This document shows positions 54,210 through 63,956 of a stretch of DNA of 64,000 nucleotides, in pieces. The stretch's first letter is position 1, and each line of letters starts with the position of its first letter. A program made the position numbers and the translations under genes. Location: NCBI RefSeq assembly GCF_003481705.1, contig NZ_QULN01000012.1, positions 1-64,000 of the forward strand. Reading direction: 5' to 3'. Below the pieces are notes generated by a model, which was not told the origin of the DNA, made no database searches, and saw only the letters and a program-made list of their open reading frames with translations. This DNA is from Butyricicoccus sp. OM04-18BH (GTDB taxonomy: Bacteria > Bacillota > Clostridia > Oscillospirales > Butyricicoccaceae).

Positions 54210-55978
54210 GCGCAGCCGCAGCTGACGCCGACCGAAAGCTCCTTTCCGTCGAGGACGACAGGGGCGGAGAGCGTGGTCTGGATGCGCTCGGTCATGCGGG
54301 CGCGCTGTTCTTCGTCCATGTCGGCGCTGACGATGAGCGCGAACTCATCGCCGCCGATGCGGAAGGCGTAGTCCCGGCTTCGGATGCAGCGCAGCAGCCG
54401 CGCCGCGATCTCCTTCAGCAGCCGGTCGCCCATCAGGTGGCCGTAGGTGTCGTTTACCGGCTTAAAGCGGTCGAGATCGAGGTAATACAGCACGAACGGC
54501 AGCTTTTTCGCCTCGCAGATGCTCAGGACTCTGCTGAAATAGCGCTCGTTGAACAGGCCGGTCATGCTGTCCGTGTTCGCCATGTTCTCGAGCTCGACCT
54601 TCTGCCCGATGTCCTGCACGACCTGCATGACCTCATAGACCGTGCCGTCCGCGTGCCACGCGACCGGGAGGATGGTCAGGACCAGGTAGGCGTTCTCCGT
54701 CCGGCTGCAATACTCGATCTTGAGATTGTCGTCCGGCCGGCGCAGCACGCTGCGCAGGTATTCGGGCGCGAGCAGGCGCGAGAGCTTGGCGTTTTCCGTT
54801 TCGGTCAGCGCGACATAGCGTTCGGAGATGGTCTTGAGCATTTCCGAATACTGTCCGGAGGTCGGATAGAGCGGCTTACTGAGGCGCAGCTCGCGGTAGC
54901 GGTAGCGGTCGGTGTCCAGATTGACGATGGTATAGCGGTCGACGATGCGGCTCATGCTTTGCAGCAGGCGGTCGCTCTGCATCTTTTCGCGCTCGAGGCT
55001 CAGCCGCGCCTCCTCCTCGCGCCGCAGGCGCAGCTGGCTCTCCATGCCCAGCGCCAGCACCACGATGATGACGGCGAAGATGCAGAGCGCGCCGAGCGCG
55101 AACGAGGTAGACTGCTGCACGCTGCGCATCGCGCCGTCCACCTCGTCGGCGTGGATGATGCCGACGAGTGACCAGTCAGGAAAATTGGTCGGTATCGCGA
55201 TCAGATAATTTCGCGCTCTCGCGCAGGTGAACTGCGCGCTTCCGCTCTTGCCGAGCTGGATGCAGTCTCTGATGTCGTCCATGGTGCCGTATTTCCATTC
55301 GGCGTGCGTGTCGATGTCGTACAGATTGGTCAGACCCTTGCACAGCTCGGTCTGCGGCTCGAGCGCGAGCACGATGTCGCCGTTCGTGCGCACGATATAG
55401 CAGTCGCTCTGACCGCTGTACATACTGCCGTCGACCAGATCGTCGACCACGTCCGTGTCATAGCTGACCGCGAGGCCGGTATAGGTCACGCCGTCCAGCG
55501 TTATGTTCCGGCTCAGCGGCATGGCGAACACGATCTTGGGCACGCCGTAGCTCGCCGTGTAGGTGGAGACGATCGGCCCGTCATAGCGGTACAGCTCCTG
55601 AATAACGCCGCTGATGCTGCCGGCGCTGCCCTTTCGCCCATCTGCCGTTAGATACTGCGAGTCTTCGTTGAGCAGATAGAAGTCGCTGTAACGCCACGAC
55701 TCCTTGCTGCCCTGCACATCCGGCCAGATGTTTTCAGCATCCGCGTCGCTGCCTGTGTTCTTCAACAGACCGTCCCACTGCCCCAGCACGGTCCAGTTTC
55801 GCTGCACGAACAGCGTAAAGGTCTTGGAGATCTGCGAAAAGCTCTCAAACAGATTATTCGAGCTTTCCTGATAGATTTTCATGCCGATGTAGCTGCTGTA
55901 AACGCCGATGCCCGCCGCGAACACCACAGCAAGAAGCGCGGTCAGCAGAACGATGCTCGGTCGTTTTTTCATGCACAT
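54074..55978 (-). CDS. dCache-GGDEF diguanylate cyclase, C-terminally truncated by fusion
   Basis: 634 aa. Membrane helices near 10-30 and 285-305 flank an extracellular dCache-type sensor. A coiled coil and a PAS-like region follow. The GGDEF domain has TDSMTGLFNERYF and an intact GGDEF motif (FRIGGDEFALI). After ELSVGVSCGCA the expected final helix (ADxALYxAK type) is missing. The frame instead reads a low-quality Cys/Ser/Trp-rich tail that is the out-of-frame start of the next gene. A deletion fusion near 54222 explains both ends. Cyclase activity may be impaired. Confidence 0.75.
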   Translation of the reverse strand: MCMKKRPSIVLLTALLAVVFAAGIGVYSSYIGMKIYQESSNNLFESFSQISKTFTLFVQRNWTVLGQWDGLLKNTGSDADAENIWPDVQGSKESWRYSDFYLLNEDSQYLTADGRKGSAGSISGVIQELYRYDGPIVSTYTASYGVPKIVFAMPLSRNITLDGVTYTGLAVSYDTDVVDDLVDGSMYSGQSDCYIVRTNGDIVLALEPQTELCKGLTNLYDIDTHAEWKYGTMDDIRDCIQLGKSGSAQFTCARARNYLIAIPTNFPDWSLVGIIHADEVDGAMRSVQQSTSFALGALCIFAVIIVVLALGMESQLRLRREEEARLSLEREKMQSDRLLQSMSRIVDRYTIVNLDTDRYRYRELRLSKPLYPTSGQYSEMLKTISERYVALTETENAKLSRLLAPEYLRSVLRRPDDNLKIEYCSRTENAYLVLTILPVAWHADGTVYEVMQVVQDIGQKVELENMANTDSMTGLFNERYFSRVLSICEAKKLPFVLYYLDLDRFKPVNDTYGHLMGDRLLKEIAARLLRCIRSRDYAFRIGGDEFALIVSADMDEEQRARMTERIQTTLSAPVVLDGKELSVGVSCGCAWRRSPHWARSAWPRSCCTGCCISTGTTLCTSSACCCSSSCCCTA

Positions 55979-56096
55979 CCCTCCTCAATGATGTTCTTCC
56001 ATTCCCCTTTCTGTTCCATAATTATACTATTTTTCGAGCGAAAAAGAAAGGGAGGATTGCACCCTATCAGTATTTATTTTCCCCGCGCTGCCATGA

Positions 56097-56145
56097 ATAA
56101 AGTTATAAAGTTACAGCGTTTCGAAGTTATAACGTTTTAACTTTT
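56097..56145. repeat. Octamer-period array J
   Basis: Six 8-bp units (ATAAAGTT, ACAGCGTT, TCGAAGTT, ATAACGTT, TTAACTTT) between the c-di-GMP operon and the PFOR terminator. Confidence 0.75.
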
Positions 56146-56162
56146 CCGCGCGGCAGGGGCAA

Positions 56163-56200
56163 AAAATATCCTCTCCCGTTTAACACAGGAGAGGATATTA
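56163..56200 (-). terminator. Terminator of pyruvate:ferredoxin oxidoreductase gene
   Basis: Perfect 12-bp stem AATATCCTCTCC/GGAGAGGATATT (56165-56176, 56188-56199). Six T follow on the minus strand, in the direction of the oxidoreductase gene. Confidence 0.8.
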
Positions 56201-56220
56201 CGGTATATACAGAAAGCCGA

Positions 56221-56399
56221 TGCGGTATCCCCGGGATAATTCATACAGAAAGGAAGAATATCATTGAATTAGGCTATAGATATTTAGGGGGGGTATACTG
56301 CTTTCCGTGCCGGGTATGGCAAGTGAGTCCGGCGCGGAGAAAGGAGGGATGGGTAATAGGTGGGATATAATATTTCATGCTTCGGAAGGGGATACCGCA
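56221..56399. repeat. Perfect 12-bp inverted repeat enclosing 155 bp
   Basis: TGCGGTATCCCC (56221-56232) and GGGGATACCGCA (56388-56399). The enclosed DNA has no coding frame. It ends 17 bp after the oxidoreductase stop codon, so it would sit in its 3' untranslated RNA. Confidence 0.55.
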
Positions 56400-56415
56400 G
56401 GCTTTTTGTAACAGA

Positions 56416-59400
56416 TTAGTCCTCCGCGAGCTTCTTGTAGCGGGCGTAGCGGGCCTTGACGTCCTCGACCTCCTTCGCGTACAGGGCGTCGGCCTTGTCC
56501 GGGAAGTTGTTCTTGAGGGAAGCGAAGCGGTTTTCGCCCATCAGGAAGTCCATGACCTTGTCGGTGTCCGGCTCCTTGGAGTCGAGCTGGAACGGGTTCT
56601 TGCCCTCCGCGATGCGGCGCGGGTCGTAGCGGTACAGGTGCCAGTAACCGCACTCAACCGCCTTCTTCATCTCGTCCTGAGAGGTGCCCATGCCGGCCTT
56701 GATGTGCTGCTCAAGGCACGGGCAGTAGCAGATGACGATGGACGGGCCGTCGTAGGACTCGGCCTCGCGCAGCGCCTTGAGGGTCTGCGCCTGGTCTGCG
56801 CCCATTGCAACCTGTGCAACGTAAACGTACTCGTACTGCATCAGGATTGCGCCGAGGTCCTTCTTTGCGACCTTTTTGCCGCTTGCTGCGAACTTTGCAG
56901 TTGCAGAAGTCGGGGTTGCCTTGGAGGACTGGCCGCCGGTGTTCGAGTAAACCTCGGTGTCGAGAACGAGCAGGTTGACGTCCTGATTCTGCGCCATGAC
57001 GTGGTCGATGCCGCCGAAGCCGATGTCGTAAGCCCAGCCGTCGCCGCCGATCGCCCAGACGGACTTCTTTGCGAGGAATTCGCGGTTGTCGAGGATGTAC
57101 TTGACCTCGTCGGTCTGCTCAGCCTTCTCGAGCGCTGCAATGAGCGCGTCGGAAACCTCACGGGACTTCTCGCGGTCGTTCCAGTCAGCGAGGTATGCCG
57201 CTGCTTCCTCAGCCGCAACGCCGGCGTTCTTCAGCGCCTCGATGCGGATGAGCAGCTCCTTGCGGATAGCGTCCTGTGCGTGATAGAAGCCGAACGCGAA
57301 CTCGGCGTTGTCCTCGAACAGGGAGTGCTCCCACGCCGGGCCGTGACCCTTGCAGTCGCGGCAGTACGGCAGGATCGGTGCGCCGCCGCTGATCGCGGAC
57401 GAGCAGCCTGCTGCGTTGCCGACGTACATGCGGTCGCCGAACAGCTGGCTGAGCAGCTTGATATAGGTAGTCTCGGCGCAGCCTGCGCATGCAGCGGAGA
57501 ACTGGAAGTAGGGCTTTGCGAACTGAACATTCTTGACGCTCTTGTCGCTGATGACGTCCTTCTTGAGGTAGGTTTCGTTCATTGCGACGTCGTCGAACAG
57601 CGGCTGCTCGGACTTCATCTCCTCGAACGGCGCCCAAGTCAGCGCGTCCTTTGCCGGGCACGCGGTCAGGCACACGCCGCAGCCGAGGCAGTCATACGGC
57701 GAGAGCTGCATACGGAAATTGTACTTCGGCGCGTCCTTGCCGAGGCCCTTTGCGGGAGCGGTAACGAAGGAATCCGGAACACCGGCCTTCTCCTCGTCGG
57801 TCAGCAGGACCGGACGGATTGCCGCGTGCGGGCAGCACATCGAGCAGCGGTTGCACTGGATGCAGGCGTCGGGGTTCCACTTCGGAACCTTGGTGGCCAC
57901 GCCGCGCTTGGAGTAGACCGAAGTGCCGTTCTCCCACGTGCCGTCGAGCACGCCGTACTTCTGGAAAACAGATACCGGCAGCTTGTCGCCCTGCTGCTTG
58001 TCGAGCGGCATGACGATGTCGCGGACGAACGGGGTCATGTTCTTCGGCTCTGCAACCGGCTCGTCGGTCGCGTCCGCCCATGCAGCCGGGATTTCGACCT
58101 TGACGGTCGCCTGAACGCCGAGGTCGACCGCCTGGTTGTTCATGTCGACGATCTTCTGACCGGCCTTCTTGAAGTAGGAGTTATAGTTGTTCTTCTTCAT
58201 ATCCTCGATCGCGAGGTCCATCGGAATGACCTTGGTCAGCGCGAAGAACGCGCCCTGAAGGATGTTGTTGGTGCGCTTGCCGAGGCCGATGGCCGCCGCC
58301 AGCTTTGCCGCGTCGATGATGTAGAAGTTTGCGTGCTTGCGCGCGAGGTCGCGCTTCATCTTCGCCGGGAGGTGCTCCTCGAGCTCCTCGACCGACCACG
58401 GGCAGTTGAGCAGGAAGGTGCCGCCGTCCTTGAGGTCTGCGGTGACATCGTACTTTTTAACGTAGGTCGGGGCGTGAACCGCGACAAAATCCGCGGAATT
58501 GACCAGATAAGTGCTGAGAATCGGCTCGTCGCCAAAGCGCAGATGGCTCTGCGTCAGGCCGCCCGACTTCATCGTATCGTAGGAGAAATACGCCTGCGCG
58601 TACTTGCCGCCGACAAAGCCGATGGTCGAAATCGCGTTCTTGTTCGCGCCGACCGTGCCGTCGCCGCCGAGACCCCACAGCTTGCAGCTGATCTGGCCCG
58701 GGTGCGGCAGCTCGATCTCGGTGTAGTCGAGCGAGGTGTGGGTAACGTCGTCGTTGATGCCGATGGTGAAGTTGTTCTTCGGCGCGTCCTTCGCGAGGTT
58801 GTCGTAGACCGCGATGAACTGGCCCGGGGTGGTGTCCTTGGAGGACAGGCCGTAGCGGCCGCCGACGACGGTGATGTCGTTTCGGCCGGCCTGATTGAGG
58901 GCGGTCACGACGTCGAGGTATACCGGCTCGCCGACCGAACCGGTTTCCTTGCTGCGGTCGAGAACGGCGATCTTCTTAACAGAAGCCGGGATTGCAGCGG
59001 CGAAGTGCTTGACCGAGAACGGGCGGTACAGGTGGATCTGCACCATGCCGACCTTGCGGCCCTGCGCGTTCAGGTAGTCAACGGTCTCCTTGACCGCCTC
59101 GGAAGCCGAGCACATGACGACGATGACTTCCTCTGCGTCCGGCGCGCCGTAGTAGTTGAACAGCTTGTAGTCGCGGCCGGTCAGCTTGTTGATCTCGTCC
59201 ATGTAGTGCTGAATGGTGTCGGGCACGATCTCGGCCTTGACGTTCGCGCCCTCCTTGCACTGGAAGTAGATGTCCGGGTTTACGTTGTTGCCGCGGTTGG
59301 TCGGGTGCTCCGGGTTGAGCGACTGACGGCGGAACTCCTGGAGCGCCTTCTGGTCGACCAGGCCGCGCAGATCCTCATAATCGAGGGTCTCGATGCGCTG

Positions 59401-59946
59401 CATCTCGTGCGAGGTGCGGAAGCCGTCGAAGCAGTGCATGAACGCATAGCGCGCCTTGATGGCGGACAGATGCGCGACTGCTGCGAGGTCCATCGCCTCC
59501 TGAGGCGAGGAGGACATCAGCATGCCGTAGCCGGTGGTGCGGCAGGTCATGAAGTCGGTGTGGTCGCCGAAGATCGAGTGATGGTTGCTCGTGACGACGC
59601 GGGACGCGATGTGCATGACGCTCGGCAGGAACTGGCCGCCCATGGCGTACATTGCCGGGATCATCAGCATCAGACCCTGCGAGGAGGTGAAGGTGGTGGT
59701 CAGCGCGCCTGCCTGCAGCGAGCCGTGGCAGGTGCCGGCCGCACCGGCCTCGGACTGCATCTGAATGACGTCGACCGTCGTGCCGAACAGGTTTTTCTTG
59801 CCCTTTGCGGACCATTCGTCGACCTTTTCCGCCATCGGAGAGGACGGGGTGATCGGGTAGATCGCCGCTACCTCGGTGAACGCATAGGCGCTGTACGCCG
59901 CCGCCGTGTTGCCGTCCATAACAGCATAGTTCTTTTTGTTATCCAT
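56416..59946 (-). CDS. nifJ: Pyruvate:ferredoxin (flavodoxin) oxidoreductase
   Basis: 1176 aa, the full single-chain homodimeric type. The N-terminal pyruvate-binding domain (YPITPSSPMAEKVDEW) is followed by domains II-IV and a ferredoxin-like domain with two 4Fe-4S motifs (CIQCNRCSMCCPHAA and CLGCGVCLTACPAK). The C-terminal thiamine-diphosphate domain has CAGCAETTY and GDGWAYDIGFGG, and the proximal-cluster Cys are present. It converts pyruvate to acetyl-CoA with reduction of ferredoxin, central to anaerobic fermentation. ATG 59946 is chosen because AAAGGA lies 5 bp upstream. Confidence 0.97.
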   Translation of the reverse strand: MDNKKNYAVMDGNTAAAYSAYAFTEVAAIYPITPSSPMAEKVDEWSAKGKKNLFGTTVDVIQMQSEAGAAGTCHGSLQAGALTTTFTSSQGLMLMIPAMYAMGGQFLPSVMHIASRVVTSNHHSIFGDHTDFMTCRTTGYGMLMSSSPQEAMDLAAVAHLSAIKARYAFMHCFDGFRTSHEMQRIETLDYEDLRGLVDQKALQEFRRQSLNPEHPTNRGNNVNPDIYFQCKEGANVKAEIVPDTIQHYMDEINKLTGRDYKLFNYYGAPDAEEVIVVMCSASEAVKETVDYLNAQGRKVGMVQIHLYRPFSVKHFAAAIPASVKKIAVLDRSKETGSVGEPVYLDVVTALNQAGRNDITVVGGRYGLSSKDTTPGQFIAVYDNLAKDAPKNNFTIGINDDVTHTSLDYTEIELPHPGQISCKLWGLGGDGTVGANKNAISTIGFVGGKYAQAYFSYDTMKSGGLTQSHLRFGDEPILSTYLVNSADFVAVHAPTYVKKYDVTADLKDGGTFLLNCPWSVEELEEHLPAKMKRDLARKHANFYIIDAAKLAAAIGLGKRTNNILQGAFFALTKVIPMDLAIEDMKKNNYNSYFKKAGQKIVDMNNQAVDLGVQATVKVEIPAAWADATDEPVAEPKNMTPFVRDIVMPLDKQQGDKLPVSVFQKYGVLDGTWENGTSVYSKRGVATKVPKWNPDACIQCNRCSMCCPHAAIRPVLLTDEEKAGVPDSFVTAPAKGLGKDAPKYNFRMQLSPYDCLGCGVCLTACPAKDALTWAPFEEMKSEQPLFDDVAMNETYLKKDVISDKSVKNVQFAKPYFQFSAACAGCAETTYIKLLSQLFGDRMYVGNAAGCSSAISGGAPILPYCRDCKGHGPAWEHSLFEDNAEFAFGFYHAQDAIRKELLIRIEALKNAGVAAEEAAAYLADWNDREKSREVSDALIAALEKAEQTDEVKYILDNREFLAKKSVWAIGGDGWAYDIGFGGIDHVMAQNQDVNLLVLDTEVYSNTGGQSSKATPTSATAKFAASGKKVAKKDLGAILMQYEYVYVAQVAMGADQAQTLKALREAESYDGPSIVICYCPCLEQHIKAGMGTSQDEMKKAVECGYWHLYRYDPRRIAEGKNPFQLDSKEPDTDKVMDFLMGENRFASLKNNFPDKADALYAKEVEDVKARYARYKKLAED

Positions 59947-60101
59947 AACGATCCTTTCTTTTGCGTCTGCATCAGCGGAGCCGAACCCCACCTGCGAAAC
60001 GCAGTCCCTGGTTTTTGTGTAACAGACATTGAATGAAGCCGAACCTGCATTCTTGCCTTATCGGAAGAATAAAACGGTATAACCCCCGTTATTTCTTCGA
60101 T

Positions 60102-60893
60102 TTATACATCAAATTCAGCAACATCAGCCTTTGCAGCCTGCATGAAGATATACGTGTCGCAGCCGTAGCCGATGAACTTTACGCCCATGTCGCGCCACTT
60201 CTTGCCGCCCTCGACCGTATCGGCAAAGCAGCCGATCTTTACGCCCTTTGCAGCTGCCTTTGCGATGATCTGCTTGATCGCGGCGATGACCTCCGGATGG
60301 TCGATTTCACCGACATGACCGAGCGAGCTGGACAGGTCATAGGGGCCGACAAAAACAACGTCGATGCCGGGTACGTCCAGAATTTCATCGAGATTGTCGA
60401 TCGCCTTCTGACCCTCGGCCTGAAGGATGACCACGGTGTCCTGTGCACGCGAGAAATACTCGCTGCCGGGAACCGCGCCGAAGCCTGCCGAACGGACAAA
60501 ACGGCAGGTGCCTCGCGTTCCGACGGGCGAAAACTTCGCGGCGGAAACAGCGGCACGCGCCTGCTCTGCGGTGTCGATCTGCGGGATCATGACCGCGCCT
60601 GCGCCGACATCCAGAGCCTGATCGATCCAGATATCGCTGCCGCGGGGTACGCGGACGACCGGGCATACGCCGGTGACGTTTGCTGCACGGATCAGATTGG
60701 GGAGTTCCTGGAAGGTGGTGGTGCCGTGCTCCATATCGAGCAGCACGAAATCATATCCGGCATGACCTGCGGCTTCCACCATCGCAGGGTCCGTACAGAT
60801 CATGAACGGGCCAAGCGCGCCCCGGTCAGAATCCATTGCCGCCTTGAAACGATCCACGCTTTCCATCGTCGGCATAACGGACTTTTTGTTCAT
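60102..60893 (-). CDS. HpcH/HpaI-family aldolase
   Basis: 263 aa of the class II, metal-dependent HpcH/HpaI family. It has DFVLLDMEHGTTTFQEL (catalytic His and metal-site Glu region), the conserved Arg in VRVPRG, and VFVGPYDLSSSLG. The family cleaves 2-keto-3-deoxy sugar acids or 4-hydroxy-2-oxo acids to pyruvate plus an aldehyde. It is divergent from an IclR regulator and near an SDR dehydrogenase, consistent with sugar-acid catabolism. It could act on the product of the dehydratase at 40293. The start is fixed by AGGGA before 60893. Confidence 0.85.
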   Translation of the reverse strand: MNKKSVMPTMESVDRFKAAMDSDRGALGPFMICTDPAMVEAAGHAGYDFVLLDMEHGTTTFQELPNLIRAANVTGVCPVVRVPRGSDIWIDQALDVGAGAVMIPQIDTAEQARAAVSAAKFSPVGTRGTCRFVRSAGFGAVPGSEYFSRAQDTVVILQAEGQKAIDNLDEILDVPGIDVVFVGPYDLSSSLGHVGEIDHPEVIAAIKQIIAKAAAKGVKIGCFADTVEGGKKWRDMGVKFIGYGCDTYIFMQAAKADVAEFDV

Positions 60894-60912
60894 ATGACCA
60901 TCCCTTTCCACT

Positions 60913-61009
60913 ATGCGGAAACGCATTCCGAATAGTTGGTAAAAATATTTACAAGGGCTCACCCTTGCCGTATAATTATATTATTAGACCACTATCGAAG
61001 GTTTGTCAA
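60913..61009 (-). promoter_or_regulatory. Aldolase promoter and dyad
   Basis: Minus strand TTGACA (61004-61009), 17 bp, TAATAA (60981-60986). Further down is the palindrome ATGCG-GAAA-CGCAT (60913-60926), just before the ribosome binding site. It is a candidate site for the divergent IclR regulator. Confidence 0.55.
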
Positions 61010-61044
61010 GAGGGCATTTGAAAAAATTTTTGAAGGAGTTTGTT

Positions 61045-61809
61045 ATGGCTAGGGAGCATACCTCGAGCATTCTGCGCGCTTTGCAGATTCTGGAATGCTT
61101 TATGGATCAGGAAAAGGAATGGACGCTCAAGGAGCTGGTAAACCAGCTCGGACTGCCCACCACGACGGTTTTTCGTCATGTTTCCACGCTGATGGAACGG
61201 AAGTACCTGACGCAGGATCCGGTACGGAAGGTCTACCACGTAGGGCCGAATCTGCTTGCGCTGGCAGGAGCGATCATCGGCGGCTCCGATCTGTGCAAGA
61301 TCGCCCGGCCGGAGCTTGAGCGCCTGTCCGACCGCGTCAAGGAGACGATCAATCTGAGCATTCTCGTCGATAACGAGATCTTCTATCTGGACAAGGTGGA
61401 AACGCAGCGCTCTATTACCTGCAGCACGAGAGTCGGCGGCCGTGTGGCCGCGCACGCGACCAGCTGCGGCAAGATCCTGCTTGCGGACAGGGACGCAGAT
61501 TTTCTCGCACAGTACTGCGAATGGATGAAAAGCGTTCCGCCGCTCACGCCCAAGACCATCACACAGCCCGACCGGCTGCTGAAGGAGCTGGAATCGGCGC
61601 GCATCAACGGCTACGCCATGGACGACGGCGAGGTAGAGCAGGGACTGATCTGTGTGGCGGCGCCCGTGCGTGATGCAAGCGGCCGTGTCATTGCGGCCGT
61701 GAGCATTGCCGGACCGGATTATCGAATGGAGCAGGATATGGAAATGATGATCCATGAAATCAGGCAGGCCGCAGAACGAATTTCCTATACGCACGGCTTT
61801 TTCCGGTAG
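61045..61809 (+). CDS. IclR-family transcriptional regulator
   Basis: 254 aa. An N-terminal winged helix (about 5-65, with WTLKELVNQLGLPTTTVFRHVSTL) is joined by a linker helix to the IclR effector domain (about 80-250, with TSCGKILLA). The start uses AAGGAG at 61033. It faces away from the aldolase gene, and shared intergenic DNA suggests it controls the aldolase in response to a sugar acid or aromatic metabolite. Confidence 0.92.
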   Translation: MAREHTSSILRALQILECFMDQEKEWTLKELVNQLGLPTTTVFRHVSTLMERKYLTQDPVRKVYHVGPNLLALAGAIIGGSDLCKIARPELERLSDRVKETINLSILVDNEIFYLDKVETQRSITCSTRVGGRVAAHATSCGKILLADRDADFLAQYCEWMKSVPPLTPKTITQPDRLLKELESARINGYAMDDGEVEQGLICVAAPVRDASGRVIAAVSIAGPDYRMEQDMEMMIHEIRQAAERISYTHGFFR

Positions 61810-61836
61810 GATTATCAAAAAACATCATAAAAACAG

Positions 61837-61877
61837 CCCGGCAGCGAGCATATCAGACGCTCGCTGCCGGGTTTTTC
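61837..61877 (+). terminator. Terminator of iclR-type gene
   Basis: Perfect 13-bp stem (61837-61849 with 61859-61871) followed by five T. The DNA from 61880 to 62085 is AT-rich with no supported gene. Confidence 0.85.
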
Positions 61878-62085
61878 AATGCTGTATTCATTCTTTTTGA
61901 TAATATCATCATTTTTATTGATGGTAATCCTGATGAATTGCAGCACATTCCACAGAACTCGATCGAGGAATTTTCATAAATCAGCATTTATCAACAACAA
62001 CGATGCATCTATCAATTATTTTGATTTTAATTTTGCGTCTGAAATTGATATACTGACATTACAAAATCATTCTTTTGACGGAAGC

Positions 62086-63036
62086 TTATTCCGAAAGCAG
62101 AAACAGTCCCGGCTTCTCCGGAAGGACGACTGTGTGCAGAAGCTCGATAAACCGTTCGACCATCTCCTTTTTGCAGGTATCCGGCTGATAGACCGCGACG
62201 ATCTTTCTGGTATCCGGAATGCCCTTCATCGTGCAGTAGACGATCTTCGATGCAAGATACTCCATCTGCATCCCGAGAAAGACCGGGCTGGTGAACAGAT
62301 AGCCCATGTTCTGCGAAACGAGCATGGCCGCCGTCTGCATGGAGCTGACAGTCGTGACCGACTGCGGACTGATGTCGAAATGCTCGAGTGCCTGCTGGGT
62401 GATGCCGCCGATGTCATTGGCGGCCGAGGGCAGGATCAGAGGCAGGTTCTGAATCTGCTTCGGCGTGATCTCATAGGGATTTTCCGCTGAATTGCCGCTG
62501 TACGCCCAGGGCGGAACCAGATTGAACGAGCGCGGAACGATCAGCAGAAGCTGTTCGAGCGCAAGATCAACGCTCGTCTCCTGCGAGCCCGGCGTCATGC
62601 CGCCGACGACAAGGTCAGCGTCATTCGAGCGCAGGCTCTGCATCAGCAGCTCATCTCCCTGCTCGATCAGGTTGATGCTGACGCTGGGGTAGATCTCATG
62701 AAAAAGCGGCAGCAGCGACGGCATCCAGGCCGCGCCGTGCATCAGACCGATGCCGACGTTCAGCGTTTCCTCCGGGTGCGCCATCTGCTGAAGGCGGGCG
62801 GTCAGTCTGGTCTCGATCTGCCGGATCTTCTTCAGCTCTTCAATGCACAGCGCGCCTGCAGGAGTCAGCTGGATCGGCGTCTTCGAGCGATCGAACAGCT
62901 TTAAGCCCAGCTCCCTTTCCACGCGGTTGAGATACATCGTCAGCGTGGACTGCGCGACAAACAGCCGCTTTGCGGCGCGGGTCAGATTCTGTTCCTTGGC
63001 GATCGCAAAAATATAATCCATCTTGTCAATCATCAT
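62086..63036 (-). CDS. LysR-family transcriptional regulator
   Basis: 316 aa. A winged helix with the LysR signature (MDYIFAIAKEQNLTRAAKRLFVAQSTLTMYLNRVERELG, about residues 6-43) is followed by a type 2 periplasmic-binding-like effector domain. It is transcribed divergently from the SDR dehydrogenase gene 103 bp away, the standard arrangement for LysR control of its target. The start is taken at the first of two adjacent ATG codons. AGGAG lies about 10 bp upstream. Confidence 0.9.
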   Translation of the reverse strand: MMIDKMDYIFAIAKEQNLTRAAKRLFVAQSTLTMYLNRVERELGLKLFDRSKTPIQLTPAGALCIEELKKIRQIETRLTARLQQMAHPEETLNVGIGLMHGAAWMPSLLPLFHEIYPSVSINLIEQGDELLMQSLRSNDADLVVGGMTPGSQETSVDLALEQLLLIVPRSFNLVPPWAYSGNSAENPYEITPKQIQNLPLILPSAANDIGGITQQALEHFDISPQSVTTVSSMQTAAMLVSQNMGYLFTSPVFLGMQMEYLASKIVYCTMKGIPDTRKIVAVYQPDTCKKEMVERFIELLHTVVLPEKPGLFLLSE

Positions 63037-63139
63037 CGACTCTTTTCTCCTTTTCCCAGCAGATGTTTCAATCATGATGATATGGGAAAAACGGAAAAAA
63101 GGCAAGCATAATTTTTTCAGCAGAAAGCGAGGCGGCGTC

Positions 63140-63949
63140 ATGAGCATCGGCGAATATCTGAAATCCATATTCAGTCTGGAAGGAAAGACCATCCTGATCT
63201 CCGGCGCGACCGGCGGCATCGGGAGCGCGATCAGCCGCGGACTCGCGGCGGCGGGCGCTGAGACGGCGCTCTGCGCAAGAAACCAGCAGAAATGCCGGGA
63301 GCTGGCAGACGAGATCTCCGCGCATGGCGGCGCGGCGACGGCGCACGCTCTGGATATATCCGATCTGGACAGCATTCACCGCTGCGTAGACGAGGTCATG
63401 CAGCGTTACGGCAAGATCGACGTTCTGTTCAACGTGGCGGGCATCAACCGCCGGGAGGGACTGCTCGACGTCGAGCCGGAAACCTATGACCGTATCATGG
63501 ATACCAACCTCAAGGGCGTGTTCTTCCTCAGCCAGGCGGTCGCGCGCGAGATGTACCGGCGCAGAGCCGGCAATATCATCAATATCGGCTCTCACAACGA
63601 CACCGGAATGCTGGGCGGCTGCTCGGTCTACGGCGCATCGAAGAGCGGCGTGGTCGCGCTGACCCGTTCCATGGCAGTCGAGTTTGCACAGTACGGCATC
63701 CGCTGCAACGCGATCAGCCCCGGTCATATCCTGACCGACCTGACGCAGGTGACCTGGCAGCATCCCACGCGGAGCGAATATCTGCGCGAGCGGATCGCCA
63801 TGGGCCGTCCGGGAGAGCCGGACGAGCTGACGGGCATGGCCATTCTTCTGGCCTCGGATGCCTCCTCGTACATGACGGGGCAGGCGTATCATGTTGACGG
63901 CGGCTGCCTGTGCGGCGGCAGGCCGTGGGACTATGATACACAGTATTGA
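63140..63949 (+). CDS. SDR-family oxidoreductase, probable sugar-acid dehydrogenase
   Basis: 269 aa classical short-chain dehydrogenase. The cofactor motif is GATGGIGSA and NVAG is present. The catalytic Ser is in INIGSHNDTGM, YGASKSG contains Tyr and Lys, and the C-terminus ends MTGQAYHVDGG. It resembles gluconate 5-dehydrogenase or 2-deoxy-D-gluconate 3-dehydrogenase type enzymes. It is next to LysR, IclR and aldolase genes, so oxidoreduction of a sugar acid is inferred. GAGGCGG sets the start at 63140. Confidence 0.85.
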   Translation: MSIGEYLKSIFSLEGKTILISGATGGIGSAISRGLAAAGAETALCARNQQKCRELADEISAHGGAATAHALDISDLDSIHRCVDEVMQRYGKIDVLFNVAGINRREGLLDVEPETYDRIMDTNLKGVFFLSQAVAREMYRRRAGNIINIGSHNDTGMLGGCSVYGASKSGVVALTRSMAVEFAQYGIRCNAISPGHILTDLTQVTWQHPTRSEYLRERIAMGRPGEPDELTGMAILLASDASSYMTGQAYHVDGGCLCGGRPWDYDTQY

Positions 63950-63956
63950 AATTAGG

